Origin: Porphyra umbilicalis
Lineage: Eukaryota > Rhodophyta > Bangiophyceae > Bangiales > Bangiaceae
Reading direction: 5' to 3'
DNA: 53,872 nt
Assembly: GCA_002049455.2 (NCBI GenBank)
Contig: KV919183.1
Coordinates: forward strand, 1-53,872
Under the pieces are notes generated by a model. The model ran no database searches. It was not told the DNA's origin and saw nothing but the letters and a program-made list of their open reading frames with translations. Shown here piece by piece: positions 1-12,577 of this stretch. The stretch's first letter is position 1; every line of letters begins with the position of its first letter. The position numbers and the translations under genes were made by a program.

Positions 1-2
1 TC

Positions 3-3000
3 GTCGTTGCGGATAAGGGAGCGGGCCCCGACCTGGTCCGCCGGAACGCCCTCGCCCCTGACTGGCTCCTCCAGGTGGTCCTCTCCAAGGAGGAAGAGCA
101 GGTACGCCTCCGGGATGCCAACAACGCGCGGTTGCGAAATAGCGGTACCGTCACTCTGAGGCTCCAGATGGGCGCCTGGAGCATCCCTGTACCCTTCCTC
201 GTCGTCGACGACCTGTCAGTCCCAGTTATCCTGGGCTGAACGTTTATCGACGACAACGCCCACGCCATCCTGCCTCAGGACCGGTCCATCCGTTGGACGG
301 ACGGATCCGTCAAGGTGATCCTGCGGGGGCCATTGGACGATGGCGACCGCTCGATGGGCGTCTCCCGCGTTTTCCGCTCGACGCACAGGACGCGGCTCCC
401 GCCGTCGGTGGCCACGGTCGTCTGGGTGCGAAAAATGTGGGGGTGCACCGGCCAGGTGTTTGGCGCCTCGCGCCTGTTCACAACACATTGTGTAACCATC
501 GGCAACGGCGTGCACGACATCGTACCGGGGCTATCCTTCCCGGTCATAGTGACCAATGTTGGCGTGCGCGAGGTCATCCTCTGGCAGAAAGCCAACGTCG
601 GCTACGTCGAGCTGCTCACCACGGGCGTCGTGCAGGTGCCCCACGGGGCACTTCACGAGACTCTGCCCGCCCCAAATTTCACGACGGCAACGGCCACCGA
701 GGGCGTGGTGGGGGCGGTGTCGGGCACCCGGTGCGACCCTACACCGGGGTGGGGACCAGACACGACGGCGCCAGCGGACGGGGGGCCCGAGACGCCAGCG
801 CGACCCCGGGATCCGGGCGAGCGCGACGTCTTGCCGGCCGCAGGGGCTCCCGGACCCCAACCCCAAGTGGAGATCATGGAACTTCCGGATGCCGACCCGG
901 CGCTGCACGCCCGGATCTGCCGCATGCTGGACCAGCACAAAGAAATGTGGACGGGCCAGGCGCTAGGCGTCATCTAGGCCACCCAACAACGCATCGACCT
1001 GAACGCCAGCGCCCGGCCTGTCCGTTTCGCGCCACGTCTCGCGGGCCACGCGGCAAGGGAGGCCGAAACGGCCGAGGTCAAGCGGCAGCTGAAGGCGGAC
1101 GTCATCGAACCGACGTCGTCGGAATGGGGCTTCCCGGTCGTGCTATTCCCCACCAAGGATGACACTCTCCGCTTCTGCGTCGATTATCGACTGCTGAACG
1201 TCGTGACCAAGTAGGACTCGTACCCACTGCCCGGAATGGACGAGTGCATCGACAGCCTCGGCGAGGCGACCGTTCTCTCGAGGCTGGATTGCAATGCCCG
1301 CTACTGGCAGGTTGCCATCGCACTCGATGACCGTGAAAAGACGGATTTCGTGTGCCACGAGGGCGCCTACCAGTATCAAAGGATGCCGTTCGGCTTGACG
1401 AACGCGCCCGCGACGTTCCAGCGGGCGCTGGACATCATCCTCTCCGGGGTGAGGTGGAAAAGCTGCCTCATCTACCTCGACTCCTTCATCGTGTATTCCA
1501 AGACGGCAGAGGAGCAAGACGGTCATTTCGATCGCGTCTTACGCCTGCTGCGCGACGCGGGAGTGACACTCCGGCTGCCCAAATGCCGGTTCTTTCGTAG
1601 GACCGTGGGGTACCTCGGGCACGAGATCAAGCCGGGCCGGCTCGGCGTGATGGACGCGCACACACGTGCACTGCAAGCGGCGCACTTTCCCACTTCCAGC
1701 ACGCAAGTCCCGAGTTTCTCGGGGATGTGCAACGTCCTTCGCCGATTCGTGCCGAGCTTCTCCGGGATGACGGCGCCATTGACGGACCTCATGGGGTCCA
1801 CGGCCCCTGTCCTAGCGCCACCCGCCCCGACATTGCAGCAGCAGGCGTTCGACCGGCTCAAGAAGGCGGGCACGACCTCACCGATCCTCGCACTCCCGCG
1901 GCGCGGGCGCAAATACGTCCTCGACGTGGATGTCTGCTGGACGCAAGTGGGCGCCGCCCTGCTCCACGAGCAAAACGACGGGAAGCTCCAGCCGGTCGTG
2001 TACATCAGCCGGCGGCTGGCGACGAACGGACTCCCCTACGAGGTCACGGAGAAAGAGTGCCTGGGGGTCGTCTGGGCGTCCATTAAGCTCCGTCCCTACC
2101 TGCAGGGTGACCGCTTTTTCGTGCGCACGTACCACGAATTCTTCGGTGGATTCTCACTATCAAGGGCTCGGGGAAACCCCGCTTGGCACGCTGGCGCTTA
2201 CGCCTGAGCGAGTTGGAGTTCGACATTGCCTACAAGCCGGCGATGACGCATTGCATGGCGGACAGCATCTCCCGCCTGGAGTCCGAAGGCAGCGACGAGA
2301 CTGCGTTCGACGACGCCGTCCCCGTCTTCGCCGTGCGGGTCAATACGGTCCGGGGGCTCGTCGTCGCCAACTACGTTGGCGGCCCCACGGTCCGTGGCAT
2401 CGACCGCGATGCGGTTCTCTCTGTCCAAGCCCAAGATGGGTACTGCCAAGAGGTTATCAAGGCCCTGAACGCCGGCCGGCGCATCCCGTTCTTCGAGGAC
2501 CCCGATGGGATCCTCCGCCGACGCGCGGCACCCGATGGCGCACACCAAGTGGTGGTCCCGGGCTCCTCGCATGAGCAGGTCCTCCACCTGGAGCACGACG
2601 CGACCTTCGCGAGGCACTGCGGTGACTCCCGCATGTACGCGGCGATGCGGCGGCAATACTACAGGGTGGGGATGGCGGCCGACGTCGTCTCCTACGTTAG
2701 GAAGTGCGACAGCTGTGCGCGACAGTGGGTGCGGCCCCTGGCACGGCACTTGCCCCTCACCCTGTTCCCCGCCACGATGCCCTTTCAGGACAACGCAATG
2801 GACCTCAATGGGCCCCTCGGCAAGACGGCCGCCGGCCACCGGTTTATCCTGGTGATCACCGATAGGTTCACGAAACTGATGCGTGCCATCCCAATGGACA
2901 GTAAGTCAGCAGTGGACTGCGCATCGGTCGTCCTTGACTACTGGGTGGCTTCCTATGGTCCGCTGTACCGGCTGCTCTCTGACGGGGAACCCCAGTTCTC

Positions 3001-4074
3001 AAGCCACTGCTCCCCATTGAGCCTAAGGTGACATCCCCGTCGCACCCGCAGACGAACGGGCAGACGGAGCGGTTCAACCGCACGATGCATACGATCATCA
3101 ACCACTACGTGGCGGATCATCCGCGGTCGTGGGACCAACTCCTCGAGGCCCTGACGCTGGCGTATAGTAGTCGCCCGCACCGGAGTACCGGGGTCACGCC
3201 GTTAGAAGATGTCAACCCGATGGGGGTGTCGAGCTGGGCGTTCAAGGACGTCCTCAAGACCGGAACGTACCACCTGACGGCGCAGCGCGGCACTGCCGCC
3301 GAGAAACGGGCCCAAGCCGCCCTCCTGACCAGACTCGTGCAGCTCATCCCGCAGATGCGGGCAATGCTGAAGGCGTCTCAAGGGCGCTACGAGCGCGACC
3401 AGGACAAGCGCCTCGCGCTGAGCGCGGAGAAGCTCACCGTGAGCGGCTACGCGTGGCTGCGCGACCACGCCAAGGGGGAGAGTGCCGGCGGCAAACTGAC
3501 GCACGTTGCCCGCGGGCCGTACCGGATGGTTGCCACGGCCGGACTCACGGTCCTCCTGGACGTGGATGGGAACCATTGCCGCGAAAACGTCGCGCATGTC
3601 GTCCGCGCCTCGGGCGCAGCCGCCAAGAACCCCGCCCAGCACCCCGCACTGCGGGAGGCTCTATCCTTCCACGGGGCGGAGGCCGACGGCCAGCGGTACG
3701 CCGTGGACCGCATCGCGAACCACGCGACGTTGCCCGACGGGACCCTTCGGGTCCAGGTTTACTGGACCGGGTACCCGCACCCCACCTGGATGGAAGCGGC
3801 GGATGCCGCGCACGAGAAGCTGCGCGTTGACCTGCGCCGCGCCGCGCGCTTGGGGTTGCCCCACACGCCCGCCGACCCGCCGCCGGCGGCCCCATCAGAC
3901 ACGGCGACCGCCATCGGCAGCGCCTCAAGCGGTACCGCAGCGCCACCCTCGGCCGTCCGCGCCTTACCCCTTGGGTCGGCAGAGCGGCTGGGCGCGGCCG
4001 GGGGGGGGGTGAGGTTTTTAGGGGTTTGCTGGGGTCTACGGGTCCGTCGAGACATGCGGGGCGGCGGAAGCTGA
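3..4074 (+). pseudogene. Chromovirus A pol remnant (PR-RT-RH-IN-chromodomain)
   Basis: This is a degenerate Ty3/gypsy polyprotein cut by the window start. The protease begins at base 3, but its active-site DTG reads DKG. Reverse transcriptase follows: RFCVDYR near 1168, MPFGLTNAPATF near 1383, and the catalytic box at 1464-1499 reads YLDS instead of YLDD. RNase H lies around 1900-2290. Integrase has an HHCC-type region at 2590-2730, the DDE aspartates near 2805 and 2975, and NGQTERFN at about 3054-3077. A GPY motif occurs near 3510 and a chromodomain at about 3697-3865 (YWTGYPHPTW). Breaks: TGA at 237, TAG at 975, TAG at 1212, a one-base deletion near 2138, and a small deletion with frame change near 3000 between PQFSS and the TSPSHPQTNG block. 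The element is dead. Confidence 0.93.
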
Positions 4075-4216
4075 GCGGACGCACCACGCGGGAATCCACT
4101 GCGGGTCGCAGAGGCGAAAGGAAGCGCAAGGTGACAGTCTCGACTTTATGACTCGGCGGACGACGGCCTCACGCCGTCGGAACAAGCACGAGGGCTGCGG
4201 GTCTCGGGCGATCTCC
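4075..4216. other. Convergent gap between pol A and antisense ORF A
   Basis: This short spacer separates the end of pol A from the stop of the antisense frame. It includes a G-rich run just upstream, near 4000-4016. I see no gene in it. Confidence 0.4.
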
Positions 4217-7079
4217 TCAATCGTGGCTGCAATACCCCCACAGGTGAACGAGGCGGCCCGCCTGGCACAGGACGCGCCACAGAGCGGCGTGAAACCACTT
4301 CGCCCACGTATTCGGGGACTTTAGGCAGGGAGGGACGACGCCGGCGAGCCCGATGCGGTCGTACTCGAGCATGGCAGCGGTGACCTCGCGGGGGCCCAGG
4401 GCGGCCCAGTTTACGGACGGGTCGTACCCGAACAAGGCGACGACCTGTTCGGACGTCAGCGAGTCCCGCCACTCCGTGGCCGTCACCGGGGTAGGGGGCG
4501 TCCATGACGCGGATAACCCCCAATCGTAGGCGATGTCCGGCTGCTCCGGGATCGGGGTCACAACGGGACCCGTGACGACCAGCTCAAGCGGCGCCGGCGC
4601 GGGACGGTCTTTGTCGTACCCGGCATCCCAACGCACGGGGCGCGGACCGGCGGCCGAAGTGGCACCGGCGGACGGGTAGTACCCGCCGCCGCGGCGGTGC
4701 TCCGGACCCCAACAGCGGTCCCCGCCGGCGTCGTCCCCGCGACCTCGAGTTCCGTCGGCGGGCCACGCAGGCCCGTCGCGGCCAGTGGCCGCATGGCCGC
4801 GACCGTTGCTCGCCTCGGGTGCCCAGCCGCCACCACGGTCGTCCCTTACATGGGTGTGGCGGCCATGCCCACCCTCCCAGCAATCCTCGCGGTCACGACG
4901 GGGGGCAGTGGCACCGCCGCCCGACTGGGGCGCCTACCCGCCGCCAGGGCTGCAGTCGCCTGCGCCGGAGTGGTCGTCGCGCCCCGAAGTGTGTCAGCGA
5001 CAGTCGCGCGCCGCGACGGCGCCACCCTCCCGGGCGTCCGCACTTGGACCCCACTCGGCATTACCCGCAAGCGTCGGCGCGGCCGAGCCGCGGGGGCCGG
5101 CGGCGGAACAGACGGGACCCCCGGCACTTGCCTCCCCCTCGTTCTCTTCGTGGTCCCGGGGACCGCGCTCGCCTCCGGGGGGCTTCGACGCGGTCAAGGC
5201 GGCTCGCCTCGTGGCCGCACCCAGGGATGCGACGGCCTGCGACCTGGAGGCGTGGAACCTCGGCTGGTCCACGCCGTCACGCGCCATGTGGGCGTGACGC
5301 CGCTTCCGCGCGCGGTAAGCGGCTGACGCGGCCGCCTCCTCGGCCGACAGCGGAACGGTATCCGGGTCGGACGAGGGGAAGCCGGCCGGCACCGCCCAGA
5401 GCTCCGCCGTCAGGGGCAGCGCCGGCGGCGCGACGTCCGCGAGCGGCGGCTCCGCCAGCATGACCCCCAACCAGCTTGCGTCGACCGCGGGACGCTCACA
5501 ACGCGAACGTTGTGGATTCGCCGACCAGCGACAGTTCCCACTTCGTGGGACAGCAGCGTGCTGAACGCATGCTGGCTTGGGTCGTGATGGTACGGTAACC
5601 TGTCGTGGGCCGCCTCCCAAGGCACCGCCCTCATGATGGCATCGTTTTCCGCCAAGGCTTCGACGACGGAGCCGTCACCCGGCGCTAGGACGCCGACCGA
5701 GAACTTCTCCGTCAAGGCGTTGTAGCATGGCGACGGCTCGAAGACGCGGTGCGTCTCGCGGTTCGCCCGTAGCAGCCCGGACACGATGGCGGCCGTCATC
5801 ATGCCGGAGGCGGTACGCTGGATAGGGTGACACGGGGACACCTGCAGAGCAACTGCTGCCGATGTACGAAAGGCGGGAACTCGTACGTCAGCAAACGCGG
5901 CGTCGCGCACCGCGCGGCCCTCTCCGGCGACAAGGGCGCCCGCGTCGGCGCCAAGCTGATGCCGGAGCGCATAGCGAGGAAGATTGCCCCGTGCCCCGCC
6001 CGTCGGGCGCTCAAGAGCTAACCTCGCGAGCGGCGCGCGGCCTCCAACGCCAAGTCGGCCGAGGCGGTCGCCAAGCCCACCGGGGCCAGGGATAGTAGGG
6101 GCTCTACGCCCCTGAAGCTGAAAAGCGCCAAGGAATGGCCGAACGGGACCGCGGGACGGTGGCGGAGGCGGGTGTGCCAGTCCTTGATGTAGGCGTACTC
6201 CTCGTCGCCGGCGACGAACGGTAGCTCCGCCGCGGGGTGCGGAACCAAAAGCACTCGACCCAGGTTGCACCGCAACATGCAGCGCAGCCATCCCGCGCTG
6301 CCGCCGACGGAACAAATAAACAACGCGAAGTCGCGGTCGGCCGCCGGCCGGGCATCGTACCCCGCCGCCTTGGCAAACTTCCGCCAGGACCGCCACACGG
6401 CGTGCGCCCCATTCGTTTCCTGGGTATGGGCAAGATGAAAGACGTCACTGACGAGCGGCCAGTCGGCCGTGGCGATGGCTGGCCCCAGCGGAGCGAGCCA
6501 CGCCCGGACGGCGGGTGGCACCGGCCGTGGCCGGAGCGCAGCGGCAGCCTGCCCCAGGAGTGGCGGAAGCTCCGCCGGCGCGCTCCTGGATCCCCCGCCG
6601 GGAACCGGGACAGGGCCCGCCGCTATGACGAGCGGCGGAGACATCGCTGCCTCGGCCGCGGTGCCGGCCACCGCAACGGCGCCCTCCGGGTGGGGCGGCT
6701 TTCGCCACTCCCTGCCGTTCGGGTCGTACGGGAGCCGCATGCCCGGCGGCACCGGCGGACGAACGGGGACGGCTAGGCGGCGCCCGGGCGGTCCCGATGT
6801 GGTCGACGTGGCAGACGCCGACACCGGTCCCGGAGCGGCGACCGCCGTGGACGGGCACGACGCGGGCATGAGGGACGAAGCCCCTACGGGGCCGGCGGGG
6901 GGCGTTGCCAGGGACGCCTCCATCTCAGCCGAAGGGAATGTAGTACTACGGGGCCCCATATGCGCCAGGGGGCCGCCGCGGGGACGTCGGCGGCGCCGGG
7001 CGACGAGGCACCCAACGAGGGGTGGCGACGCCAGCGGTGGTGGTGGCCGACGAAGCGGCGACGCAACGGCCGGGACCAT
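4217..7079 (-). pseudogene. Antisense ORF of chromovirus A (aORF-A)
   Basis: This minus-strand reading region lies opposite no recognisable retroelement gene and runs toward pol A. The longest open part is 7079-6018 (353 codons). A TAG at 6018-6020 interrupts it, and the same frame continues to 5799. Later blocks sit in other frames, so it is broken. Blocks shared with the antisense ORF of element B, in the same order: a Pro-rich N-terminus; a globular block around 6400-6020 (AAGY, then a LLVPHP segment and an FVAGDEEY segment); RAGHGAI near 5981-5999; VLAPGDG and AVPWEAAHDRLPY at 5594-5691; and GYDPSVNWAAL with LEYDR near 4350-4432. I do not recognise the family, so the function is unknown. 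The start is uncertain; 7079 is simply the first codon of the open stretch. Confidence 0.6.
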
Positions 7080-7281
7080 GGGGCCGCCCCGCTGCCCGGC
7101 TCAAGCCACCAGAGGAGCGTACCCGAACTGCCGCGCTTCCGTTCGCGGGCCCCGTGGGGGGCCGGGTTGGTGCGCCCGAGAGGGCGGTGGCGCGCCCGAG
7201 AGAGCGCGGCAGGCGACGGCCGACCGGGCGCCACGCGGCGGGTGCAGCGCGTTGCGCGTGAGACGGTTACTGCCCCTCGTC
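7080..7281. other. Spacer between aORF-A start and the A/B LTR-like segment
   Basis: GC-rich DNA of about 200 bp lies upstream of aORF-A on the minus strand and just before the LTR-like segment. It is the likely location of an antisense 5' leader, but no promoter motif is clear. Confidence 0.3.
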
Positions 7282-7586
7282 TGTAATGATCGCCTTGGGG
7301 GACTTGAAATTCATGGAGGGAACTATCTGCATTGGTAAGTGACGGCCCGGGTCAAATCCTGTTTGGGGCAATTGGGACCGGGCGACGGCTTCTGCCCTTC
7401 AAGCACGAAGGGCGACGACGGTGGGAGGCACCGTCGTCACCGGCAAGTACACTGTGTCTTCATGTATTGGCGTTTCGAATGGCCTGACTTCCCGGACCTC
7501 AAGTCCCATAGCGGGTGTCGCGCGAGCGCCCGAGACAGCCGTTACTTCCCTCCCCCGGAGGTGACCCCCCTGATTGTGGTACTACA
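7282..7586 (+). repeat. LTR-like segment between chromoviruses A and B
   Basis: About 305 bp separate the aORF-A end of element A from the gag of element B. It aligns with 23542-23842 at the far end of B. Shared pieces are a start around CCCCTCGTCT with GGGGGACTTG (7272-7306), a GC-rich stem region, the GACGACGGTG hairpin (7414-7438) and an end at GTACTACA. It is read as the 3' LTR of A and the 5' LTR of B at once. The exact ends are not certain; the start could instead be near 7306. No clear primer-binding site follows. Confidence 0.5.
7414..7438 (+). promoter_or_regulatory. Conserved LTR hairpin
   Basis: A perfect 10-bp inverted repeat (GACGACGGTG / CACCGTCGTC) is separated by a 5-base loop. 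The same stem occurs at 23674-23698 while surrounding LTR sequence has diverged, so selection on an RNA or DNA structure is plausible. A role in polyadenylation or packaging is inference. Confidence 0.5.
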
Positions 7587-8294
7587 GCATCAAAGGAACT
7601 CGAAGGCGCCGCCCCGGTGGACGGGGACGTCGCTACGGTGGCCGCGGCTGCCACGTCCTGGGACTGGCACGTGGCGCAAGCCGCCTTCGCGGCGGCCGAG
7701 TTGGGGGATCCGCAAGCCCTCCTGGCCGGCCAGGCCGAGCCAGCCCCGGCTGAGAGGGGACCAACCTATGTTCCCTGGACGGGCTACCGGCGTACGTCGG
7801 AGTTTGCGTGCCTGCTGACACGCGGGCCAGGGCCGGCCGCGTCCGGCGCTGCGGTGAGCCCGTATGGGACTGGAATCCCTTTTCCCGGGCGCTTCAATCA
7901 CGCGTATAGTCACGCGGGGCATGACCCCGCACATCCGCGCGGGTATCCCGCTGGTGGCCCCACGCGCCGTCGCGGGGCCTGCGTCGTGTGCTACGACCCT
8001 GGCCACTGGGTGGAGCAGTGCCCCATCAAGACCCCGGAGCAGCAAGAGCGTGCTCGTCACGCGCGGGAGGCGGTCCGACGCGGACGGTCTGCGACAGGCG
8101 GCGGCCCGGCGGCGGTCACCGCACAGGCGGCCGCCTCGGGGGTGCACGTCCTCCATAAGGTGGAGCGCAGCCCGGAATCCTTCGAAACCGACGGGGGCAC
8201 GACAACCGAGGAGGAGTGGCGCCAGCTGACCCGCGGTGGGTCGAGCGAGGACGCGGATGAGGAAGCAGGCGACGCCGACAATGAGGCCCAGTGA
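7587..8294 (+). pseudogene. Chromovirus B gag remnant with CCHC zinc knuckle
   Basis: This open frame follows the LTR-like segment and ends with TGA at 8292-8294. A classic CX2CX4HX4C zinc knuckle lies at 7980-8021 (CVVCYDPGHWVEQC), the nucleocapsid RNA-binding motif of Gag. The C-terminal tail is acidic. The frame is too short for a full Gag (the D element Gag has 548 residues) and no capsid-like region is seen upstream of the knuckle, so an N-terminal deletion is likely. No convincing ATG start is present. Pol lies in the -1 frame, as in element D. Confidence 0.75.
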
Positions 8295-11200
8295 AGCGAG
8301 TATGGGGAAGTCTCCTAAGTGGGCTGCCCACCATGGCCGTGCGCCTCAAACCCTCCCGACGGCCAGCCTATATCACGGCTGCCCGACAACGGGCCATCTG
8401 GCGCTGTGGACCGGGCGTTCGGCCCTTACCCGCCTTCCGCCCCCGCATCCTACCTCGCCCGGCGGATTGGCCGGAGCGGGCTGGCCCTGTTCCCTCGGCC
8501 GTGGCAGCGGCAAGGCCGGCCAGGGCCCCACCTCCGGCGGAGTCTGCGCCCTTGTTCAAGGAAGCCGAGATCCTCCTCGGGACGTTGCACGACTATAAGA
8601 TCACGATTTCCGCAGGGCGCCACGCCTCCATTATGGTCGCGTCCTCTGTCGTCATCGACACTGGCCCAGGCGCCAGCGTCATCTGGCATAAGGCCCTCCC
8701 CGACGAGTGGCACGCGGCGATCACGCCGCACGCCTCGGGCGGCGGGCTCCGGCTACGCGACGCGAACAACAACCAGCTGGTGATGTCGGGAACGGTTTAC
8801 TTGTTGTTCCGGGCGGGGCGGCTGTGCGTGGCCTGCACGTTCCAGGTGGTCGCCAACCTCTCCGTTTCTGCCCTGTTGGTGTGCGACTTCCTGGACGCGC
8901 ACACCGGCGGGACGGCACGGCGTCGGCGATTTTTCCGGGCCCCAATGACCAGATCGACCGCCGCGCCTCAGCGTCCCGCGTGCTGCGGCTGGCATACAAG
9001 ACGCAATTGGCGCCACGGTCGGCGAAGCTCACCTGGGTGCGCACCCCGTGGGGAGGCCTGGGTCAGATGTTTGGCGCCTCCAGGTTGATGACGATGCACA
9101 GGGCGACGGTCGCTAACGGGGTGCACGAGATCCTTCTCGACATCGCCTTCCTGGTCGTGATCTCGAACTTCGGGGACTGCGAGATGACCCTTCGACAGAA
9201 GACGGCTGTCGGTCGGGTCGAGGTGCTAGCCACCGGCGTCATCGCCTTGCCCTCGCCAGCGGCGCGCGGGCGGGCGGGGCCCACGCGCATCGACGTCCCA
9301 GCGGAAAACCCCTCGTTCTGTGCTGCCCCCTGCCTTATCGTAGGCGACCGGGCCACGCCAACCCCAGCGGCGGTAGGTCCGACGGACCCGTTGTGCACGG
9401 TGCAGGAGGGCGAGGACCCTCGCGTGGCGGGGCACGTCCCGCAGGGCGGCGCCGCGTGGGTGGAGGAGGACCCCCGCGGGGAGGGACCCAGCCCCGCGGG
9501 GGCCCCGGAGCCGGGACACACGGGCCCACCACGGGTGGAGGACGTCCCGTTACCCGAGGCCGAGCCGGAGCTTCACGAGCGGATCCGGGCGATGCTGCAC
9601 CGGAATGAGGCCATGTGGTCGGGCCAGGCGCTAGGAGCCATCAAGGCCACGCGAAACCACATCGAGCTCTGCCCAGGGGCGAAGCCCGTGCGCGTCCCGC
9701 CTCGGCGCGCGGGACCCAAGGCCCGCCAGGCGGAAGCCGCCGAGATCGAGCGCCAGCTGGCGGCCGACGTCATCAAATCGACGTCGTCCGAACGGGAATT
9801 GCCCGTGGTGCTGGTGCCCAAGAAGGACGGTACGCTGCGGTTTTGCGTCAATTTCCGACTGCTGAACGCCGTGTCCAAGCGCGACTCGTGCCCGCTTCCA
9901 CGCATGGACGAGTGCATCGACAGCCTCGACGAGGCCAAGGTCTTCTCGACGTTAGAGTGCAACGCCGGATACTGGCAGGTGCTCACCGCCGACGGCGACC
10001 GAGAAAAGACTGCCTTCGTCTGCCACAAGGGGGCCTACCACGACAAACGCATGCCCTTCGGGTTGACAAACGCCCCCGCGACGTTCCAGCGGGCGCTGGA
10101 TATCATCTTGTCCGACGTCAAGTGGCAGAGCTGCCTGGTGTACCCCGACGACGTAATCGTCTACTCTTAGACGCAAGAGGAGCACGTCCAGCACATAGAC
10201 GACGTCTTGCGCCTTCTGCGGGCCGCGGAGGTTACCCTCAAGTTTCCGAAGTGCCGCTTCTTCCGGACGACCGTCGAGTACCTTGGGCACGAGATTACTC
10301 CCGGCCGACTCGGCGTGCTTCAGGCGCACACGAAGGCTCGACGGGAAGCGGCGTTCCCAACTGCGCGAACGCAAGTGAGGAGCTTCATTGGCATGTGCAA
10401 TGTCTCTCGGCGGTTCCTACCGAACTTCGCGCGGGTGGCCACCCCGCTTGCGGACCTCATGGGCTCGACCGCCCCGGTCATGGTGCCTCCACCAACTCCG
10501 GAGCAGTTGTTCGCGTTCGAGGATCTGAAACGCAGGCTGACTCAGCCCCCGGTGCTCGCCCTACCGCGAGCGGGCCACAAATACGTGCTGGACGTGGACG
10601 CGTGTGGCACGCAAGTCGGAGCGGCGCTGCTGCAGAAGCAGGAGGAAGGCGGGCTCCGCACTGTGGCTTACATCAGCGGTGTCCTCGAGGGAGCTGAGCG
10701 AAACTTCGGCGTGACCGAAAAGGAGTGCCTCGCCGTCGTTTGGGCGTCCCTCACGTTACGCGCCTACTTGAAGGGGGAGCGGTTTTTGGTCCGTGCGGAC
10801 CACGACTGGCTCCGCTGGCTCCTTAACATCGACGGTACCGCGAATGGGCGCCTCGCCCGCAGGCGCATGCGCCTCAACGAGCTGGCCCTCGACATCGCGT
10901 ACAAGTCGGGGCAAGCCCATTGGCTAGCCGACAGCATGTCCCGTCTCGTGACGTCAGGCGCCGACCGCTCGGCAGCGGACACAGGCCTGCCCGTCTTCGT
11001 CCTCACGCGGGCGGAGACGGCCCGGGGCCTGGAAACGGCAAACTAAGTGTCCGGACGTACCACGCGCGCCATCAACAAGGGCGAGGTCGCCACGGCGCAA
11101 ACGGAGGATCCCTTTTGCCGCAAGATTGTCCAACTCCCAACGCCGGCCGCGCGGCGCCGTTCTTTGGGTACAGCGACGGACTCGTCCTCCGGTGGGCCGT

Positions 11201-11728
11201 CCACGACGGGGCTGCCCAGATCGTCATGCCGGTACCCCTTTGGGAGCGCATCCTGCGGCTGGAGCATGAGACAGCCTTGGCGGGCCACCCAGGCGAGTCC
11301 CGGATATACACCACCATGCGGCGGTACTACTTCTGGCCCGGCATGGCCGCCGACGCGGTCCTCCATTTTTGTAACTGCGCAAGTTGCGCGCGGGGCCGTG
11401 TCGGCCCGCTGCGGGGCGTCGCGGCCCTGCAGCTCTTCCCGGCGACGCTGCTCTTTCAGGACGTGACGACGGACCTGTTTGGACCGCTGGCAAAGACCGC
11501 CGCCGGCAACGAGTACATCATGCTCATCACTGACCGCTTCTCGAAGCTGGTGCGGGCAATCCCGATGGGGGGGGTCCGCGCGGTGGAATGCGCCTCCGTC
11601 CTCCTGGACTATTGGATCGGGGCCTACGGGCCCCCGGACCGCGTCCCGTCGGACGGGGGGCCCCAGTTCACCGCGCAGTTCTGGCACCAGGTATGCAAAC
11701 TCTTGTCCGTCGAGGCCGAGGTGACCAC
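8285..11728 (+). pseudogene. Chromovirus B pol, 5' part (PR-RT-RH-IN N-terminus)
   Basis: Protease shows DTGPGASVI near 8660. A frameshift near 8915 moves the frame. The RT core follows: RFCVNFRLLN near 9838, MPFGLTNAPATF near 10050, and a catalytic YPDD (usual YLDD) at about 10141-10152. TAG at 10168-10170 interrupts the frame, which continues through RNase H (DVDACGTQVGAALL near 10600, TEKECLAVVWA near 10720). TAA at 11044-11046 replaces a Tyr codon found at the same place in element A (ANYVGG versus AN-stop-VSG). A frameshift near 11140 leads into integrase with an HHCC-like region (11265-11395) and the first two DDE aspartates (TTDLFGPL near 11470, SDGGPQF near 11649). The frame is cut at 11728 by a transposon insertion. 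Confidence 0.92.
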
Positions 11729-12577
11729 CAAGGATTGGTGGAATCTGAGACTTCGTCAGTACTCCGATACAATCCATGGAAATACATAATGATTGCATGC
11801 CGGGCTCATGACAATAGCAAAAACTCAAATACGGAATAGATGAGAATTTCTGGAGAAGATCACGAGTCATATCGAATTAAGCATTTGCAACGATCTGGGA
11901 TAAAATCCGATCGCGACATTCGATAAGATCGCAACTCTCCTGGCATCGCGAGCGGGACGGGGAACAAAGAAAGATCGGCCGGAGAGGCGACTGCCCTGGC
12001 TCTGTCGCCATCCGATGCCCTCGGCAGGACTGTCAGAAAAACCTGTGCTGGAGGCTGGAACCAGTTCTGGCTGGCCCTATTTCAGAGCCTCGCATCAGCA
12101 GTCGTCATACGTATTGCAATTTTGTCAATTCTGGACCATAGGAGCAAGAGCAACCTGCAGTCCGCACAACTGCTGATTGGCCGAGAGCTCGTATCTGGCC
12201 CAATGCATGACTGCCGTACATCAGTTCAGCACAGTTCCTCTCGTCGGGATCGGCCAAAGTTCGGGAGACTGCACTAACTGTGCTAGCACGAATAGGACAG
12301 GTAGCTTGTTTGACGATTCGATTGCACGCCTGCATATGAATCTCAAGGCGCCACTGCCGCTATCGCTTTTACAGATATTCTTACCAGATAAAGCGGAGTG
12401 TCCCAAGTCCGATCTGAGTACTGTCTATTCTTGCCTGAGGGCTCCGATAAGGACAGCTCTACTATTTTCCCTCCGAGTTATGTACATTACGAGCTTCCAG
12501 CCTCAGCCCATATTCCGGATGGATACGAGTATCCTGTGCGGATATATCCTCTTAGGATTTATCCTCACCAACACTTG
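11729..12577. mobile_element. hAT-like non-autonomous insertion in integrase B
   Basis: An 849-bp AT-richer block interrupts the integrase core between the second DDE aspartate and the glutamate. It is flanked by GTGACCAC (11721-11728) and GTGATCAC (12578-12585), an 8-bp target duplication with one mismatch, matching the hAT superfamily. Its ends are imperfect inverted repeats, CAAGGATTGGTGG at the left and the complement of CACCAACACTTG at the right. No transposase frame is visible inside. Removing it restores integrase continuity. Confidence 0.75.
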
